Positions 19,366 through 29,173 of a stretch of 64,000 bases of DNA are shown piece after piece (within the stretch, counting starts at the first letter, position 1; every line of letters starts with the position of its first letter). The position numbers and the translations under genes are program-made. Under the pieces are notes generated by a model. That model did no database searches. It worked only from the letters and a program-made list of their open reading frames with translations, and had not been told where the DNA came from. The stretch spans positions 1 to 64,000 of the forward strand of contig CANKZU010000017.1 in the NCBI GenBank assembly GCA_947488615.1. The letters run 5' to 3'. The stretch comes from an uncultured Aurantimonas sp. (GTDB lineage: Bacteria > Pseudomonadota > Alphaproteobacteria > Rhizobiales > Rhizobiaceae).

Positions 19366-20832
19366 ATGGCCGACCCGACCGCATCGACCCTCTCCAACCT
19401 GCCGGAAGGCGCCGAGCGCGAAGACGAGGAACGCCGCGAGGCGGCGCGCGGCGAGCCCCCCTTCGTGGAGGCGCCGCGAAGCGACAGCCGCCTCGTCGCC
19501 TCGCTGAAGGAAGCCGGCATCACCGCGGCGATCGTCGGCGGGTTGACCATCGTCTTCTTCGCCTTTCGCAGTGACATCGCGACCGGCGGCCTCGACCTTT
19601 TCGCTCGGCCGATGCTCTGGCTCAGCTGGATCGCCATCGCCTTTGTCGGGCGGTTCCTGCTGTCCTACTTCCTGTTCAAGGCCGAACGGCCGATCTCGGG
19701 CTATTTCAAGCGGACGAAGGCCGCGTCGGCAACCACCAGCGGCCTTCCGCTTGGCCAGATCGTCGGCGTCCTTTTGCTCCTGGTCGCGTTCACCCTGCCG
19801 TTCCTGCTCGACACGTTTCTTCCGAGCCAGAACCGCTATCTGCTCGATCTGGCGATTCTCATCCTGACTTATGTGATGCTGGGATGGGGCCTGAACATCG
19901 TGGTCGGCCTCGCCGGCCTGCTCGATCTTGGCTACGTCGCCTTCTATGCCGTCGGCGCCTATTCCTTCGCCCTCTTGTCGACGAATTTCGGGCTCGGCTT
20001 CTGGATCTGCCTGCCGATGGCCGGTCTGTTCGCGGCGATGTGGGGCGTCATGCTCGGCTTCCCGGTGCTGCGCCTGCGCGGCGATTATCTGGCGATCGTG
20101 ACGCTCGCTTTCGGCGAGATCATCCGCATCATCCTGCTCAACTGGTACGAATTCACGGGCGGCCCGAACGGCCTGCTCGGCATCCCGAAGCCAACCCTTT
20201 TCGGCCTCGAGTTTTCGCGCGGAGAAGGCTCCTTCTCCGACTTCTTCGGCCTCGAATACAGCTCGGTGCAGCGCTTCGTCTTCCTCTATTACATCATCCT
20301 GGCACTGGCGTTGCTGACCAATTTCGTCACCCTCAGGCTGCGCAAGCTGCCCGTCGGCCGCGCCTGGGAAGCACTGCGCGAGGACGAGATCGCCTGCCGC
20401 TCGCTCGGCATCAACACCGTCAACGTCAAGCTGACGGCCTTCGCCACCGGCGCGATGTTCGGCGGCTTCGCCGGCTCGTTCTTCGCCGCGCGTCAGGGCT
20501 TCATCTCGCCCGAGAGCTTCACCTTCATCGAATCGGCCATCATCCTGGCGATCGTCGTGCTCGGGGGTCTCGGTTCGCAGCTCGGCGTGGTCATCGCCTC
20601 TGTGGTGATGATCGGCGGCATCGAACTCTTGCGCAATCTGACGGCGCTGCAGGCCGTGTTCGGCAGCGATTTCGATCCCACCCAGTACCGGATGCTGATT
20701 TTTGGCCTGGCGATGGTGGGGATCATGGTGTGGAAGCCACGCGGCCTGATTTCGTCTCGCTCGCCGTCGGTCTTCTATAAGCAGAAGAAGAAGATCGGCG
20801 CCGATCTTGTCGCCCAGGGCGAGGGTCACTGA
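19366..20832 (+). CDS. livM: Branched-chain amino-acid ABC transporter permease LivM
   Basis: 488 aa. The ATG at 19366 lies 4 bases after the livH stop behind GAAGGT. The first 40 residues are charged and Glu/Arg-rich, followed by extra membrane segments before the LivM core ([60 protein letters not shown]). It is longer than enteric LivM because of this N-terminal part, as is common in rhizobia. It forms the heterodimeric channel with LivH. Confidence 0.95.
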   Translation: MADPTASTLSNLPEGAEREDEERREAARGEPPFVEAPRSDSRLVASLKEAGITAAIVGGLTIVFFAFRSDIATGGLDLFARPMLWLSWIAIAFVGRFLLSYFLFKAERPISGYFKRTKAASATTSGLPLGQIVGVLLLLVAFTLPFLLDTFLPSQNRYLLDLAILILTYVMLGWGLNIVVGLAGLLDLGYVAFYAVGAYSFALLSTNFGLGFWICLPMAGLFAAMWGVMLGFPVLRLRGDYLAIVTLAFGEIIRIILLNWYEFTGGPNGLLGIPKPTLFGLEFSRGEGSFSDFFGLEYSSVQRFVFLYYIILALALLTNFVTLRLRKLPVGRAWEALREDEIACRSLGINTVNVKLTAFATGAMFGGFAGSFFAARQGFISPESFTFIESAIILAIVVLGGLGSQLGVVIASVVMIGGIELLRNLTALQAVFGSDFDPTQYRMLIFGLAMVGIMVWKPRGLISSRSPSVFYKQKKKIGADLVAQGEGH

Positions 20833-21806
20833 TGTTGAAGGAAAGCGAACGCTGGACGGTCGATCCGGTTCTCACCGTCGAGCATCTGACGATGCGCTTC
20901 GGCGGTCTCACCGCCGTCGACGATCTGAGCTTCAATGTCGGCCGCGGCGACATCACCGCCTTGATCGGTCCGAACGGCGCCGGCAAGACCACCGTGTTCA
21001 ACTGCGTCACCGGTTTCTATAAACCGACCGAAGGGCGCATCGCACTGCGTCGGGGCCGCGGCATCCCCGAGGCGACGGTTCGCGAACTCACCGACAGCGG
21101 CCGCCAGTATATCGACGCCGAATCCGGCTCGATCTTTCTCCTGGAGCGCATGGCCGATTTCAAGATCACCGAGGTCGCAGGCGTCGCGCGCACCTTCCAG
21201 AACATCCGCCTGTTCGGCGGCATGACGGTGCTGGAAAATCTGCTCGTCGCCCAGCACAACAAGTTGATGGACGCGTCCCACTTCACCATTGGCGGACTGA
21301 TCGGCCTTCCCGGCTATCGCCGCGCGGCGGCCGCCGCCAAGGAAAAGGCGATCGAGTGGCTTCGCCATACGAGCCTGCTCGACCGCGCGGATGACCCGGC
21401 ATCCGACCTTCCCTACGGTGCCCAGCGGCGTCTGGAAATCGCCCGCGCCATGTGTACAGACCCCTCGCTTCTGTGCCTCGACGAGCCAGCCGCCGGCCTC
21501 AATCCGCGGGAATCGGCGGAACTCAACACGCTGTTGAAATATATCCGCGACGAGCACGATGTGTCCGTCCTTCTGATCGAGCACGACATGGGCGTGGTCA
21601 TGGAAATTTCCGACCACGTCGTCGTCCTCGACTACGGCAAGAAAATCTCGGACGGGTCGGCCGACAAGGTCCGCAACGATCCGAAGGTCATCGCGGCCTA
21701 TCTCGGCGTCGACGACGAGGAGGTCGACGCCATCGAGGAAGACCTTCACATCAAGAAAGGGCCCGCCAACCCGGCGCCCGAGAGCACGCAGGGAGGCGCC
21801 CTATGA
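20832..21806 (+). CDS. livG: Branched-chain amino-acid ABC transporter ATPase LivG
   Basis: 324 aa. Walker A GPNGAGKTTVFN near residue 46, Q-loop VARTFQNIRLFGG, signature LPYGAQRRLEIARAM in place of LSGGQ, Walker B LLCLDEPAAGLNP, and switch His in LIEHDMGVVM. Between Walker A and the Q-loop there are about 70 residues, clearly more than in enteric LivG. The C-terminus carries a 25-residue polar tail. Start overlaps the livM stop by one base. Confidence 0.94.
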   Translation: MLKESERWTVDPVLTVEHLTMRFGGLTAVDDLSFNVGRGDITALIGPNGAGKTTVFNCVTGFYKPTEGRIALRRGRGIPEATVRELTDSGRQYIDAESGSIFLLERMADFKITEVAGVARTFQNIRLFGGMTVLENLLVAQHNKLMDASHFTIGGLIGLPGYRRAAAAAKEKAIEWLRHTSLLDRADDPASDLPYGAQRRLEIARAMCTDPSLLCLDEPAAGLNPRESAELNTLLKYIRDEHDVSVLLIEHDMGVVMEISDHVVVLDYGKKISDGSADKVRNDPKVIAAYLGVDDEEVDAIEEDLHIKKGPANPAPESTQGGAL

Positions 21807-22555
21807 GCGCCGTTGTCGAACCCGGACCGGCAGCCGAGCCGTTGCTGACGATCCGCGGCCTGCAGACCTTCTACGGCAAGATCCAGGCGCTCAAGGGCGT
21901 CGATGTCGACGTCTACCAAGGCGAGATCGTTACGATGATCGGCGCCAACGGCGCCGGCAAATCGACGCTGATGATGACGGTTTGCGGCAATCCGCGCGCC
22001 CGCGAGGGCCAGATCGTCTACCGCGGCGAGGACATCACCCATCTGCCGACCCATTCCATCATGTCCAAGTCGATCGCCCAGTCGCCGGAGGGACGCCGGG
22101 TGTTCGGGCGCATGACGGTGATGGAAAACCTCCAGATGGGCGCGATCCTGGAAGACGACTCCGTTTTCGAAGACGATTTGCGCAAGGTCTTCGAATTGTT
22201 TCCGCGTCTGAAGGAGCGTCGGGGACAGCGCGGCGGCACGCTCTCCGGTGGCGAGCAGCAGATGCTGGCGATCGGCCGGGCGCTGATGAGCCGGCCGAAG
22301 CTGCTGTTGCTGGACGAACCGTCGCTCGGTCTCGCCCCGCTGATCGTCAAGCAGATCTTCGAGGTCATCCGCGAACTCAACCGCAATGAAGGCCTGACGG
22401 TGTTTCTCGTCGAGCAGAACGCCTTCCACGCCCTGCGCCTCGCCCATCGCGGCTACGTCATGGTGAATGGCAAGATCACCATGACAGGCACCGGCAAGGA
22501 ACTGCTCGCCCGCGAGGAGGTGCGCAGCGCCTATCTTGAGGGAGGAGCACACTGA
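21803..22555 (+). CDS. livF: Branched-chain amino-acid ABC transporter ATPase LivF
   Basis: 250 aa. Walker A GANGAGKSTLMM, signature LSGGEQQMLAIGRAL, Walker B LLLLDEPSLGLAP and switch region FLVEQNAFHAL. The ATG at 21803 overlaps the livG stop by ATGA. It pairs with LivG to drive the LivHM channel. Confidence 0.95.
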   Translation: MSAVVEPGPAAEPLLTIRGLQTFYGKIQALKGVDVDVYQGEIVTMIGANGAGKSTLMMTVCGNPRAREGQIVYRGEDITHLPTHSIMSKSIAQSPEGRRVFGRMTVMENLQMGAILEDDSVFEDDLRKVFELFPRLKERRGQRGGTLSGGEQQMLAIGRALMSRPKLLLLDEPSLGLAPLIVKQIFEVIRELNRNEGLTVFLVEQNAFHALRLAHRGYVMVNGKITMTGTGKELLAREEVRSAYLEGGAH

Positions 22556-22905
22556 TGGCGCCCGAAATGTCCTTACTTTGGGAAGTCGCGATCGGCGAAT
22601 TCCTGTTCGTGACGGTGATCCTGGGCGGCGGCGGCGCCTGGATGATCGGGCGATCGACGGCTTTGACCTGGAGTGGTTGGGGCCTCATGGCCTTTTATGT
22701 CCTGCTCTTGACCATCGCGGTGCGCTTTATCCATTTCAGCCTGTTCGGCGGCTCGTTCTTCCTGCCGCCGGCGACCTTCGGCGCCGCGTTGTACTATGCG
22801 ATCGTCGATTACATCGTGCTGTTCGCCTTCGCCGCCGCCGGACGCAGCTTCGTTCGCAGCCGTCAAATGAGCCAGCAATATGGCATTTTGCGTGGCAAGG
22901 CATGA
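22555..22905 (+). CDS. Small membrane protein of the liv operon (DUF6867-like)
   Basis: 116 aa with four hydrophobic segments (FLFVTVILGGGGAWMIG, LMAFYVLLLTIAVRFIHF, FFLPPATFGAALYYAIVDY, IVLFAFAAAGRSFV). Its ATG overlaps the livF stop by one base, so it is translated with the transporter. I recall a DUF6867 family of this kind in rhizobial liv operons. A role as accessory subunit of the permease is inferred from position only. Confidence 0.8.
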   Translation: MAPEMSLLWEVAIGEFLFVTVILGGGGAWMIGRSTALTWSGWGLMAFYVLLLTIAVRFIHFSLFGGSFFLPPATFGAALYYAIVDYIVLFAFAAAGRSFVRSRQMSQQYGILRGKA

Positions 22906-23058
22906 TCAGCCCGCCGGACGATTCATCATCATTGAAATTTTAGGCCAGCGCTATTCCAACGTCGGCCATTCCGGTCTTTAATCCTCCGCCAGGAGGGGAT
23001 GCACATTGCATCTCCGTGGCCCTCGGGTCGCCTCAAAGAATAAACAGGGAAGATCCTC

Positions 23059-24264
23059 ATGAAGAAAATACTCCTCGCTGGCGCAGCGCTCAATCTCGGC
23101 TTCGCAGGCGCAGCCTACGCCGAAATCACTATCGGCGTCGCCGGCCCGATGACCGGCCAGTATGCAAGCTTCGGCGAGCAGCTGCGCACCGGCGCCGAGC
23201 AGGCCGTCGCCGACATCAACGCCAAGGGCGGCGTCAACGGCGAAATGCTGAAGCTGTCGATCGGCGACGACGCCTGCGATCCGAAGCAGGCCGTCGCGGT
23301 TGCCAACCAGTTCGCCTCGCAGGGCGTGACCTTCGTCGCCGGCCACTTCTGCTCGGGCTCCTCGATCCCGGCCAGCCAGGTCTATGCCGACGAGCAGATC
23401 GTGCAGATTTCGCCGGCCTCGACCAATCCGGACTTCACCGACAAGCGTCCGGGCGACGGCGTCTTCCGCGTCTGCGGCCGTGACGATCAGCAGGGCGAGG
23501 TCGCCGGCAAGTACATCACCGACACCTTCCCGGACGCCAATGTGGCGATCATCAACGACAAGACCGCGTATGGTAAGGGCCTCGCGGACGAGACCCAGAA
23601 GACCTACGAGGCAGCCGGCAAGACCCCGGCTCTCGTCGAATCCTACACGGCCGGCGAGAAGGACTACACCGCTCTCGTCACCAAGATGAAGGAAGCCCAG
23701 ATCGACCTCGTCTATGTCGGCGGCTACCACACCGAAGCCGGCCTGATGGCACGCCAGATGCGCGAGCAGGGCATGGACACCGTGCTGATGTCCGGCGACG
23801 CGCTGGTCAGCGACGAGTACTGGGCGATCACCGGCGACGCCGGCCAGGGCACGCTGATGACGTTCTCGCCGGACCCGCGCAAGAACGAGGCCGCGGCTCC
23901 GGTCGTCGCCGAGCTCGAGAAGCAGGGCAAGACCGCCGAGGGCTACGTGCTCTACACCTATGCGGCGATCCAGGTCTGGGCCGACGCGGTCGAAAAGGCC
24001 GGCTCCACCGACTACGATCCGGTCGTCGAGGCGCTCAATTCCAGCGATTTCTCGACTGTCATCGGCGACCTCAAGTTCGACGACAAGGGTGACGTGACCC
24101 TGCCGGGCTACGTCCTCTACGAGTGGAAGGACGGCAAGTACGACTACGTCGAGACCGCCGACGCCGGCGGCGCGATGAAGGCCGACGACGCGGCGATGAA
24201 GCCGGCCGACGGCGCGGACGCGGAGAAGCCGGCCGACGCGGCGAGCGAAACCACGACGAAATAA
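23059..24264 (+). CDS. livK: Branched-chain amino-acid binding protein with repetitive tail
   Basis: 401 aa periplasmic protein that delivers leucine, isoleucine or valine to LivHMGF. Signal peptide MKKILLAGAALNLGFAGAAYA, then the type I binding fold starting EITIGVAGPMTGQYASFGEQ, with the ligand-side GHFCSGSSIPASQVYADE. A disordered Ala/Asp/Lys/Pro tail of about 35 residues follows the fold (from about residue 370). Part of the tail DNA (24214-24235) is identical to the tail of the glycerol binding protein at 38211-38232. It has its own 153-bp upstream region after the operon and is followed by a strong terminator. Confidence 0.93.
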   Translation: MKKILLAGAALNLGFAGAAYAEITIGVAGPMTGQYASFGEQLRTGAEQAVADINAKGGVNGEMLKLSIGDDACDPKQAVAVANQFASQGVTFVAGHFCSGSSIPASQVYADEQIVQISPASTNPDFTDKRPGDGVFRVCGRDDQQGEVAGKYITDTFPDANVAIINDKTAYGKGLADETQKTYEAAGKTPALVESYTAGEKDYTALVTKMKEAQIDLVYVGGYHTEAGLMARQMREQGMDTVLMSGDALVSDEYWAITGDAGQGTLMTFSPDPRKNEAAAPVVAELEKQGKTAEGYVLYTYAAIQVWADAVEKAGSTDYDPVVEALNSSDFSTVIGDLKFDDKGDVTLPGYVLYEWKDGKYDYVETADAGGAMKADDAAMKPADGADAEKPADAASETTTK

Positions 24265-24307
24265 GACGGCCGGCGGGCTCTGCCCGCCGCCATCCGAAAG
24301 CGACAAG

Positions 24308-24339
24308 ACCCCGGCGCGCAGCGCCGGGGTTCTTCTTTT
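24308..24339 (+). terminator. Rho-independent terminator of livK
   Basis: Perfect 10-bp stem ACCCCGGCGC (24308-24317) and GCGCCGGGGT (24321-24330) with a 3-nt loop, followed by TCTTCTTTT. It lies 44 nt after the livK stop and just before the convergent acyl-CoA ligase end. Confidence 0.92.
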
Positions 24340-24350
24340 GGTGAAAAGCG

Positions 24351-25964
24351 TCAAACGCGGGCGCGCAATTCCCGGCGAATGACTTTGCCCGTGGTCGTCA
24401 TCGGCAGGGAATCGACGAAGACCACGTCGCGTGGATATTCATGCGCGGCCAAGTGCTGCCTGACGTGATCGGCCAGCTCGGCCGCGAGTTCCTCCCCCGG
24501 CTCAAAGCCGGCCTGGAGAACGACAAAGGCCTTGACGATCTCGGTACGGGCCGGGTCGGGTTTGCCGACGACACCGGCATTGGCGACCGCCGGATGCCGC
24601 AACAGGCAATCCTCGATCTCGCCCGGGCCAATCCGATAGCCGGAGGAGGTGATCACGTCGTCGTCGCGGCCGACGAAGCGGATCCAACCGGCTTCCGCAA
24701 TACCGGTATCGCCGGTCAACAGCCAATCGCCGGCAAACTTCTTTCGCGTTGCTTCGGGATTGTTCCAATATTCCAGAAACATCACCGGACTGCCGCGGCG
24801 AATGGCGATCGTCCCCTGTTCGCCGTCCGGGACTGGCTGGCCTTCCGCATCGACGATAGCGAGGTCGTGCCCCGGCACCGCGCGTCCCATGATTCCCGGC
24901 CGGGTCGGCATGATTGCGGCACAGGAAGAGACGATCATGTTGCACTCGGTCTGACCGTAGAATTCGTTGATCGTAACGCCGAGAATGTCCCGCCCCCAAC
25001 CGATCAGCTCGGTTCCGAGCGTCTCACCGCCGCTCGCGACCGTGCGCAGATCGTAGCGCCAGCGAGAGCGCGGCGCCGCGACCTGTCGCATCGCCTTCAA
25101 TGCGGTCGGCGGCAGGAATACATTGCGGACACCCTGGTCGGCGATCAATCGAAATGCCGCTTCGCCGGTGAATTTGCGAAAGCGGGCGGCAATGACGGGA
25201 ACGCCGTGATGCAGCGCCGGCAGCAGGACGTCGAGAAGGCCGCCGATCCAGGCCCAGTCCGCCGGTGTCCAGATCCGGTCGCCGGGTTGGGGAAACAGGT
25301 CGTGGCTCATTTCCACGCCCGGCAGGTGGCCGAGTAGCACCCGGTGAGCGTGGAGCGCCCCTTTGGGTGGGCCGGTCGTTCCGGACGTATAAATGATCAA
25401 AGCGGGGTCGTCCGCCCTGGTATCGACCGGATCGAAATCTGCGGACATCGCGCCGATCTCCGCGTCGAGATCGACCGTGCCCGGTCCGGCGCCGCCCTTC
25501 GCAAGGACTGTCGAAAGCTGCGGCAGCCGGTTCCGAATCCGGGCGATCTTTGCTGCGCCGCCGGCGTCCGTGACGATCAGCTTGGCGCCGGAATCGGCCA
25601 GGCGGTAAAGCAGCGCCTCAGCCTCGAATAGGTTGAAAAGCGGGACCGAAATCGCACCCAGTTTGAAACTGGCGATATGCGCGGCCGCGGTCTCGACCGA
25701 TTGTGGCAGAAGGACAGCGATGCGATCGCCACGACGAATACCGGCGGCGACAAAACGGTTCGCCAATCTGTTGGAGAGCGACCGCAGCGCGCCGAAACTC
25801 GTGACGGTCACCGCTCCGTCAGCGGCAATCCCGCGGATCGCCTCGCGCTCCGGCTCCACCGTCGCCCACTTATCGCAGACATCGACGCCGATATTGTAGC
25901 GCTCCGGAATCTTCCATCGAAACCGGTTACGCAATTCGTCGTAGGTGGCAGCCGCCGGCAACAT
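24351..25964 (-). CDS. Acyl-CoA synthetase (AMP-forming)
   Basis: 537 aa. Activates a carboxylic acid as acyl-adenylate and then thioester. Motifs: P-loop YTSGTTGPPKG, EFYGQTECN, the hinge GRDDDVITSSGYRIGPGEIE and the C-terminal catalytic lysine in TTTGKVIRREL. The overall pattern resembles the medium-chain/AcsM branch. It is 12 bp downstream of an enoyl-CoA hydratase on the same strand, which suggests a fatty-acid or branched-acid catabolic role; the liv transporter next door may be a hint of branched-chain acyl substrates. Confidence 0.87.
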   Translation of the reverse strand: MLPAAATYDELRNRFRWKIPERYNIGVDVCDKWATVEPEREAIRGIAADGAVTVTSFGALRSLSNRLANRFVAAGIRRGDRIAVLLPQSVETAAAHIASFKLGAISVPLFNLFEAEALLYRLADSGAKLIVTDAGGAAKIARIRNRLPQLSTVLAKGGAGPGTVDLDAEIGAMSADFDPVDTRADDPALIIYTSGTTGPPKGALHAHRVLLGHLPGVEMSHDLFPQPGDRIWTPADWAWIGGLLDVLLPALHHGVPVIAARFRKFTGEAAFRLIADQGVRNVFLPPTALKAMRQVAAPRSRWRYDLRTVASGGETLGTELIGWGRDILGVTINEFYGQTECNMIVSSCAAIMPTRPGIMGRAVPGHDLAIVDAEGQPVPDGEQGTIAIRRGSPVMFLEYWNNPEATRKKFAGDWLLTGDTGIAEAGWIRFVGRDDDVITSSGYRIGPGEIEDCLLRHPAVANAGVVGKPDPARTEIVKAFVVLQAGFEPGEELAAELADHVRQHLAAHEYPRDVVFVDSLPMTTTGKVIRRELRARV

Positions 25965-25976
25965 CGTCGCGAGACT

Positions 25977-26753
25977 TTATCCGTGCCGGAACGCCGCCTG
26001 CCGTTTCTCGCGGAAGGCCGACATGCCCTCCTTCTGGTCGCCGCCCGCAAACAGCGCGTGAAAGATCCGGCGTTCGTGCAGAAGTCCCTCGCGCAGTCCG
26101 ACTTCGAAGGAACGGTTGGTCGCTTCCTTGGCAGTGATCGTCGCCGGCTTGGAGAAGTCCGCGATCGTCGTCGCCGCGCCGAGCGCCTCCTCCATCAGCC
26201 TGTCGGCCGGCACCAACCGCGAAACGAGGCCGATGCGCTCGGCCTCCTCGGCGTCGATCATCCGCCCGGTGAGGATCATGTCCATCGCCTTGTATTTGCC
26301 GACCGCGCGAGTCAGGCGCTGCGAGCCGCCCATGCCAGGAATGATCCCGAGCTTGATCTCCGGCTGACCGAACTTGGCGCTGTCGGCCGCGACGATGAGA
26401 TCGCACATCATCGCCAGCTCGCAGCCACCGCCCAGCGCGAAACCGGCGACGGCCGCGATCATCGGCGTGCGCACCCGCTCCAGCGCCTCCCAGTCGGAGA
26501 ACCAGTCGGCGAGCATCATCTCCATCGCCGAGCGATCTTCCATTTCCTTGATGTCGGCCCCGGCCGCGAAGGCCTTTTCCGAGCCGGTGATCAGGATCGC
26601 GCCGATTTCGGGATCGCGGTCGAGCGAGCCGGTCAGATCGACCAGTTGGCGCATGACCGCGCTATTGAGCGCGTTCAGCGCCTTGGGACGATGGAGAGTG
26701 AGGATCGCGACGCGGCCCTCACGGCGTTGGAGGACGATGTCGGTTTCGCTCAT
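25977..26753 (-). CDS. Enoyl-CoA hydratase
   Basis: 258 aa crotonase-fold enzyme that adds water to trans-2-enoyl-CoA. The oxyanion-hole segments AAGADIKEM and [13 protein letters not shown] are present, as are the catalytic glutamate regions GGGCELAM and [18 protein letters not shown]. It resembles short-chain hydratases (PaaF/FadB1 type). Lies between the SDR gene and the acyl-CoA ligase on the same strand. Confidence 0.92.
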   Translation of the reverse strand: MSETDIVLQRREGRVAILTLHRPKALNALNSAVMRQLVDLTGSLDRDPEIGAILITGSEKAFAAGADIKEMEDRSAMEMMLADWFSDWEALERVRTPMIAAVAGFALGGGCELAMMCDLIVAADSAKFGQPEIKLGIIPGMGGSQRLTRAVGKYKAMDMILTGRMIDAEEAERIGLVSRLVPADRLMEEALGAATTIADFSKPATITAKEATNRSFEVGLREGLLHERRIFHALFAGGDQKEGMSAFREKRQAAFRHG

Positions 26754-26809
26754 GGGTCATCTCCCGCTGTATCGAGCCAGGACGAGCACCGCTCGCCCGC
26801 GTGACAGGT

Positions 26810-26845
26810 CTGTGGGCCGGCCTCGCGATCGAGACCGGCCCACAG
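26810..26845 (-). terminator. Inverted repeat after the SDR gene
   Basis: CTGTGGGCCGG (26810-26820) and CCGGCCCACAG (26835-26845) make a perfect 11-bp stem with a 14-nt loop, 5 bp after the SDR stop codon. There is no T run, so it may protect or process the mRNA between the SDR and hydratase genes rather than end transcription. Confidence 0.5.
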
Positions 26846-26849
26846 TCGA

Positions 26850-27617
26850 TTATTTGGGCTGCATCCGGATCGCGCCGTCGAGGCGGATCGTCTCGCCGTT
26901 CAGCATCGGGTTCTCGACGATATGAACGGCGAGCTTGGCATATTCCTCCGCCGTACCGAGCCGCGAGGGGAACGGGATCGAGGCGGCGAGCGAAGCCTGC
27001 ACCTCCTCCGGCATTCCGGCCAGCATCGGCGTCTCGAAGATGCCGGGGGCGATGGTCATCACCCGGATGCCGGACTTGGCGAGGTCGCGCGCCATCGGCA
27101 GGGTCATGCCGGCGATACCGGCCTTGGAGGCGGCATAGGCAATCTGGCCCATCTGTCCGTCGAAAGCGGCGACCGAGGCGGTGCCGACAATAACGCCGCG
27201 CTCGCCATCGGCATTCAGAGCTTCGGCCTCCGACATTCTCAGCGCCACCTGGGACGAGAGGTTGAAGGTGCCGATGAGATTGACGGCGATCACCTTCTGG
27301 AACAGCGTCGGGTCGTGAGCCTCGCCGCGCGAGACCGTCTTGCGGCCAACCGCGATGCCGGCGCAATTGACCAGGATGCGCGGCGTTCCGTGCGCCTCGA
27401 CGGCCTTGGCCACGGCGTCGGCCACCGCGGCCGGATCGGACACGTCGCACTTGACGAACAGGCCGCCGATCTCCTCGGCGACCGCCCGACCGCCCTCCTC
27501 GTTCACGTCGAGCACGGCGACCTTCGCGCCCATTGCCGCAAGCGCCCGCGCCGTGCCACGGCCAAGCCCCGATCCCGCACCCGACACGATCGCCGGCGTC
27601 GTCTGTCCAATGTCCAA
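26850..27617 (-). CDS. Short-chain dehydrogenase, 3-hydroxyacyl-CoA dehydrogenase type
   Basis: 255 aa NAD-dependent SDR. Cofactor motif GAGSGLGRG, NCAG, catalytic Ser in GTASVAAF and YAASK. The AFDGQMGQIAYAASKAGI and FETPMLAGMPEEVQ text is typical of the type 2 hydroxyacyl-CoA dehydrogenase group (human HSD17B10-like). With the hydratase and ligase downstream it could complete a short beta-oxidation route. Confidence 0.85.
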   Translation of the reverse strand: MDIGQTTPAIVSGAGSGLGRGTARALAAMGAKVAVLDVNEEGGRAVAEEIGGLFVKCDVSDPAAVADAVAKAVEAHGTPRILVNCAGIAVGRKTVSRGEAHDPTLFQKVIAVNLIGTFNLSSQVALRMSEAEALNADGERGVIVGTASVAAFDGQMGQIAYAASKAGIAGMTLPMARDLAKSGIRVMTIAPGIFETPMLAGMPEEVQASLAASIPFPSRLGTAEEYAKLAVHIVENPMLNGETIRLDGAIRMQPK

Positions 27618-27819
27618 GAATCTCTCCTCCAGTTTCGCTGGCCCGACTCGATCGTCCGTCGCCGCCGGTGCCGTCGATGATGAATTAGCACGTCACCGAA
27701 GCAGCGAAAGCCCCGCGTGAGAGGACTCCGTCCCACAGGCGATATCGTGCGGCCACCTTCCCTGCCCCGTCGCCCTGTCGTATGGAGCGGGCAACGCAAC
27801 ATCCGCCCCGGAGTTTGGC

Positions 27820-28680
27820 ATGAGCCGCACCGTCTACGTCAATGGCGACTACCGCCCGGAACAAGAGGCAAAGATCTCGGTTTTCGACCGCGGCTTCCTG
27901 TTCGCCGATGCGGTCTACGAGGTGACCAGCGTCTTGTCCGGTAAGCTCGTCGACTTCGCTGCCCATATAAAGCGCCTTGAGCGCTCGCTGTCGGAACTCA
28001 AGATGGCAGCCCCGGCCAGCGAGGCGGAACTCCTGGCGATCCATCGGGAGTTGGTGAGGCGCAATGGCATCGACGAAGGCATGGTCTACATGCAGGTGAC
28101 GCGCGGCGCGGCCGACCGCGACTTCCTGTTTCCGCCGGAGGAGACTCAGCCGTCGCTGGTCCTCTTCACCCAGGCGATGGGGCTGCGCGACAAGCCGACG
28201 GCGCGGACCGGCATCAAGGTCGCGTCGGTGCCGGATTTGCGCTGGGCTCGACGCGACATCAAGACGGTGCAACTGCTCTATCCCTCGATCGCCAAGACGG
28301 AAGCCAAAGCAAAAGGCGCGGACGACGCCTGGATGGTCGAGGACGGCATGGTGACCGAGGGCACCTCCAACAACGCCTACATCCTCACGGAAGACGGCGC
28401 GCTGGTCACGCGAGCCCTGTCCCATGCGATATTGCACGGCATCACCCGCGCCGCCGTGTTGCGAATGGCGGAGGAGGAAGACGGCTTGCGGATCGAGGAG
28501 CGCAGCTTCACGCTGGAGGAGGCCAAGCGGGCCAAGGAAGCGTTCATCACCTCGGCCTCAGCCTTCGTGCTGCCGGTAGTGGAGATCGACGGCGTCGCCC
28601 TTGGCGACGGCACGCCGGGGCCGGTAGCCCGGCGGCTACGGGAAATCTATCTGGCCGAGGCGGACCGCACGGCGATTTAG
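27820..28680 (+). CDS. dat: D-amino-acid aminotransferase (class IV)
   Basis: 286 aa fold-type IV PLP enzyme moving the amino group between D-amino acids and keto acids such as D-alanine and D-glutamate. Begins YVNGDYRPEQEAKISVFDRG, the conserved N-terminus. The PLP lysine is in RRDIKTVQLLYPSIAK, and the cofactor-phosphate region is VTEGTSNNAYI. Branched-chain aminotransferases share the fold, but the D-specific N-terminus favours this call. Standing alone between the acyl-CoA genes and a TA module. Confidence 0.85.
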   Translation: MSRTVYVNGDYRPEQEAKISVFDRGFLFADAVYEVTSVLSGKLVDFAAHIKRLERSLSELKMAAPASEAELLAIHRELVRRNGIDEGMVYMQVTRGAADRDFLFPPEETQPSLVLFTQAMGLRDKPTARTGIKVASVPDLRWARRDIKTVQLLYPSIAKTEAKAKGADDAWMVEDGMVTEGTSNNAYILTEDGALVTRALSHAILHGITRAAVLRMAEEEDGLRIEERSFTLEEAKRAKEAFITSASAFVLPVVEIDGVALGDGTPGPVARRLREIYLAEADRTAI

Positions 28681-28883
28681 AGCATCGGAAGACAATAGGA
28701 ACGCGTTCTGCCAAAGGGACTTCGAGCCAAGGTCGAGGGAATCGTTGCAGGTCGTAGCGGCGGTACGGTCGTCGCCGCCCTCCGTGTGGATCGGCTCGGC
28801 GAGCCGAGAAACAGAACCGCATCTCTATTATCGTCCGAGGCCCTAGCCTTTTTCATCCTTGCCGGGCCCTCGCCAACACGCTA

Positions 28884-28905
28884 GATATATACACGAAGGA
28901 TATAC
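28884..28905 (+). promoter_or_regulatory. AT-rich direct repeat before vapB, candidate operator
   Basis: GATATATAC (28884-28892) and GATATAC (28899-28905) repeat the core TATAC 13 bp apart in a GC-rich setting, 23 bp before the antitoxin start. It could be the module's autoregulatory site or its -10 region. Confidence 0.3.
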
Positions 28906-28927
28906 CTCAGAAAACCGAGGCACGCGA

Positions 28928-29173
28928 ATGCCGCGCACGACATTGTTCATGAACAACAAGACCCAAGCCGTCCGCTTGCCCAAGGCGGCCGCGTTTCCCA
29001 CAGGCGTGCGGGAGGTCGAGGTGTATGTCCAGGGCAACGCCCGGGTGATCGTACCGGTGGAGGATAAATGGTCGAGCTTCTTTGCTATGCCGAACATTGG
29101 CGAGGACGTCCCGGTCGAGCGCGATCAATCCGGTTTCGACGCGCGAAACCTGTTTCCGGGTGACGTCGATTGA
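28928..29173 (+). CDS. vapB: VapB-type antitoxin (AbrB/SpoVT fold)
   Basis: 81 aa. The start MPRTTLFMNNKTQAVRLPKA is the classic VapB swapped-hairpin N-terminus (MNNxTQAVRLP). The C-terminal half would wrap the toxin. The upstream frame is open but the ATG at 28928 gives the family start. Its stop overlaps the toxin start, the normal TA arrangement. Confidence 0.9.
   Translation: MPRTTLFMNNKTQAVRLPKAAAFPTGVREVEVYVQGNARVIVPVEDKWSSFFAMPNIGEDVPVERDQSGFDARNLFPGDVD

Noticed and set aside
28699..28708. Palindrome GAACGCGTTC after the aminotransferase gene
   Set aside because: A single short palindrome; may be a remnant of a rhizobial intergenic repeat but nothing else of one is recognisable.
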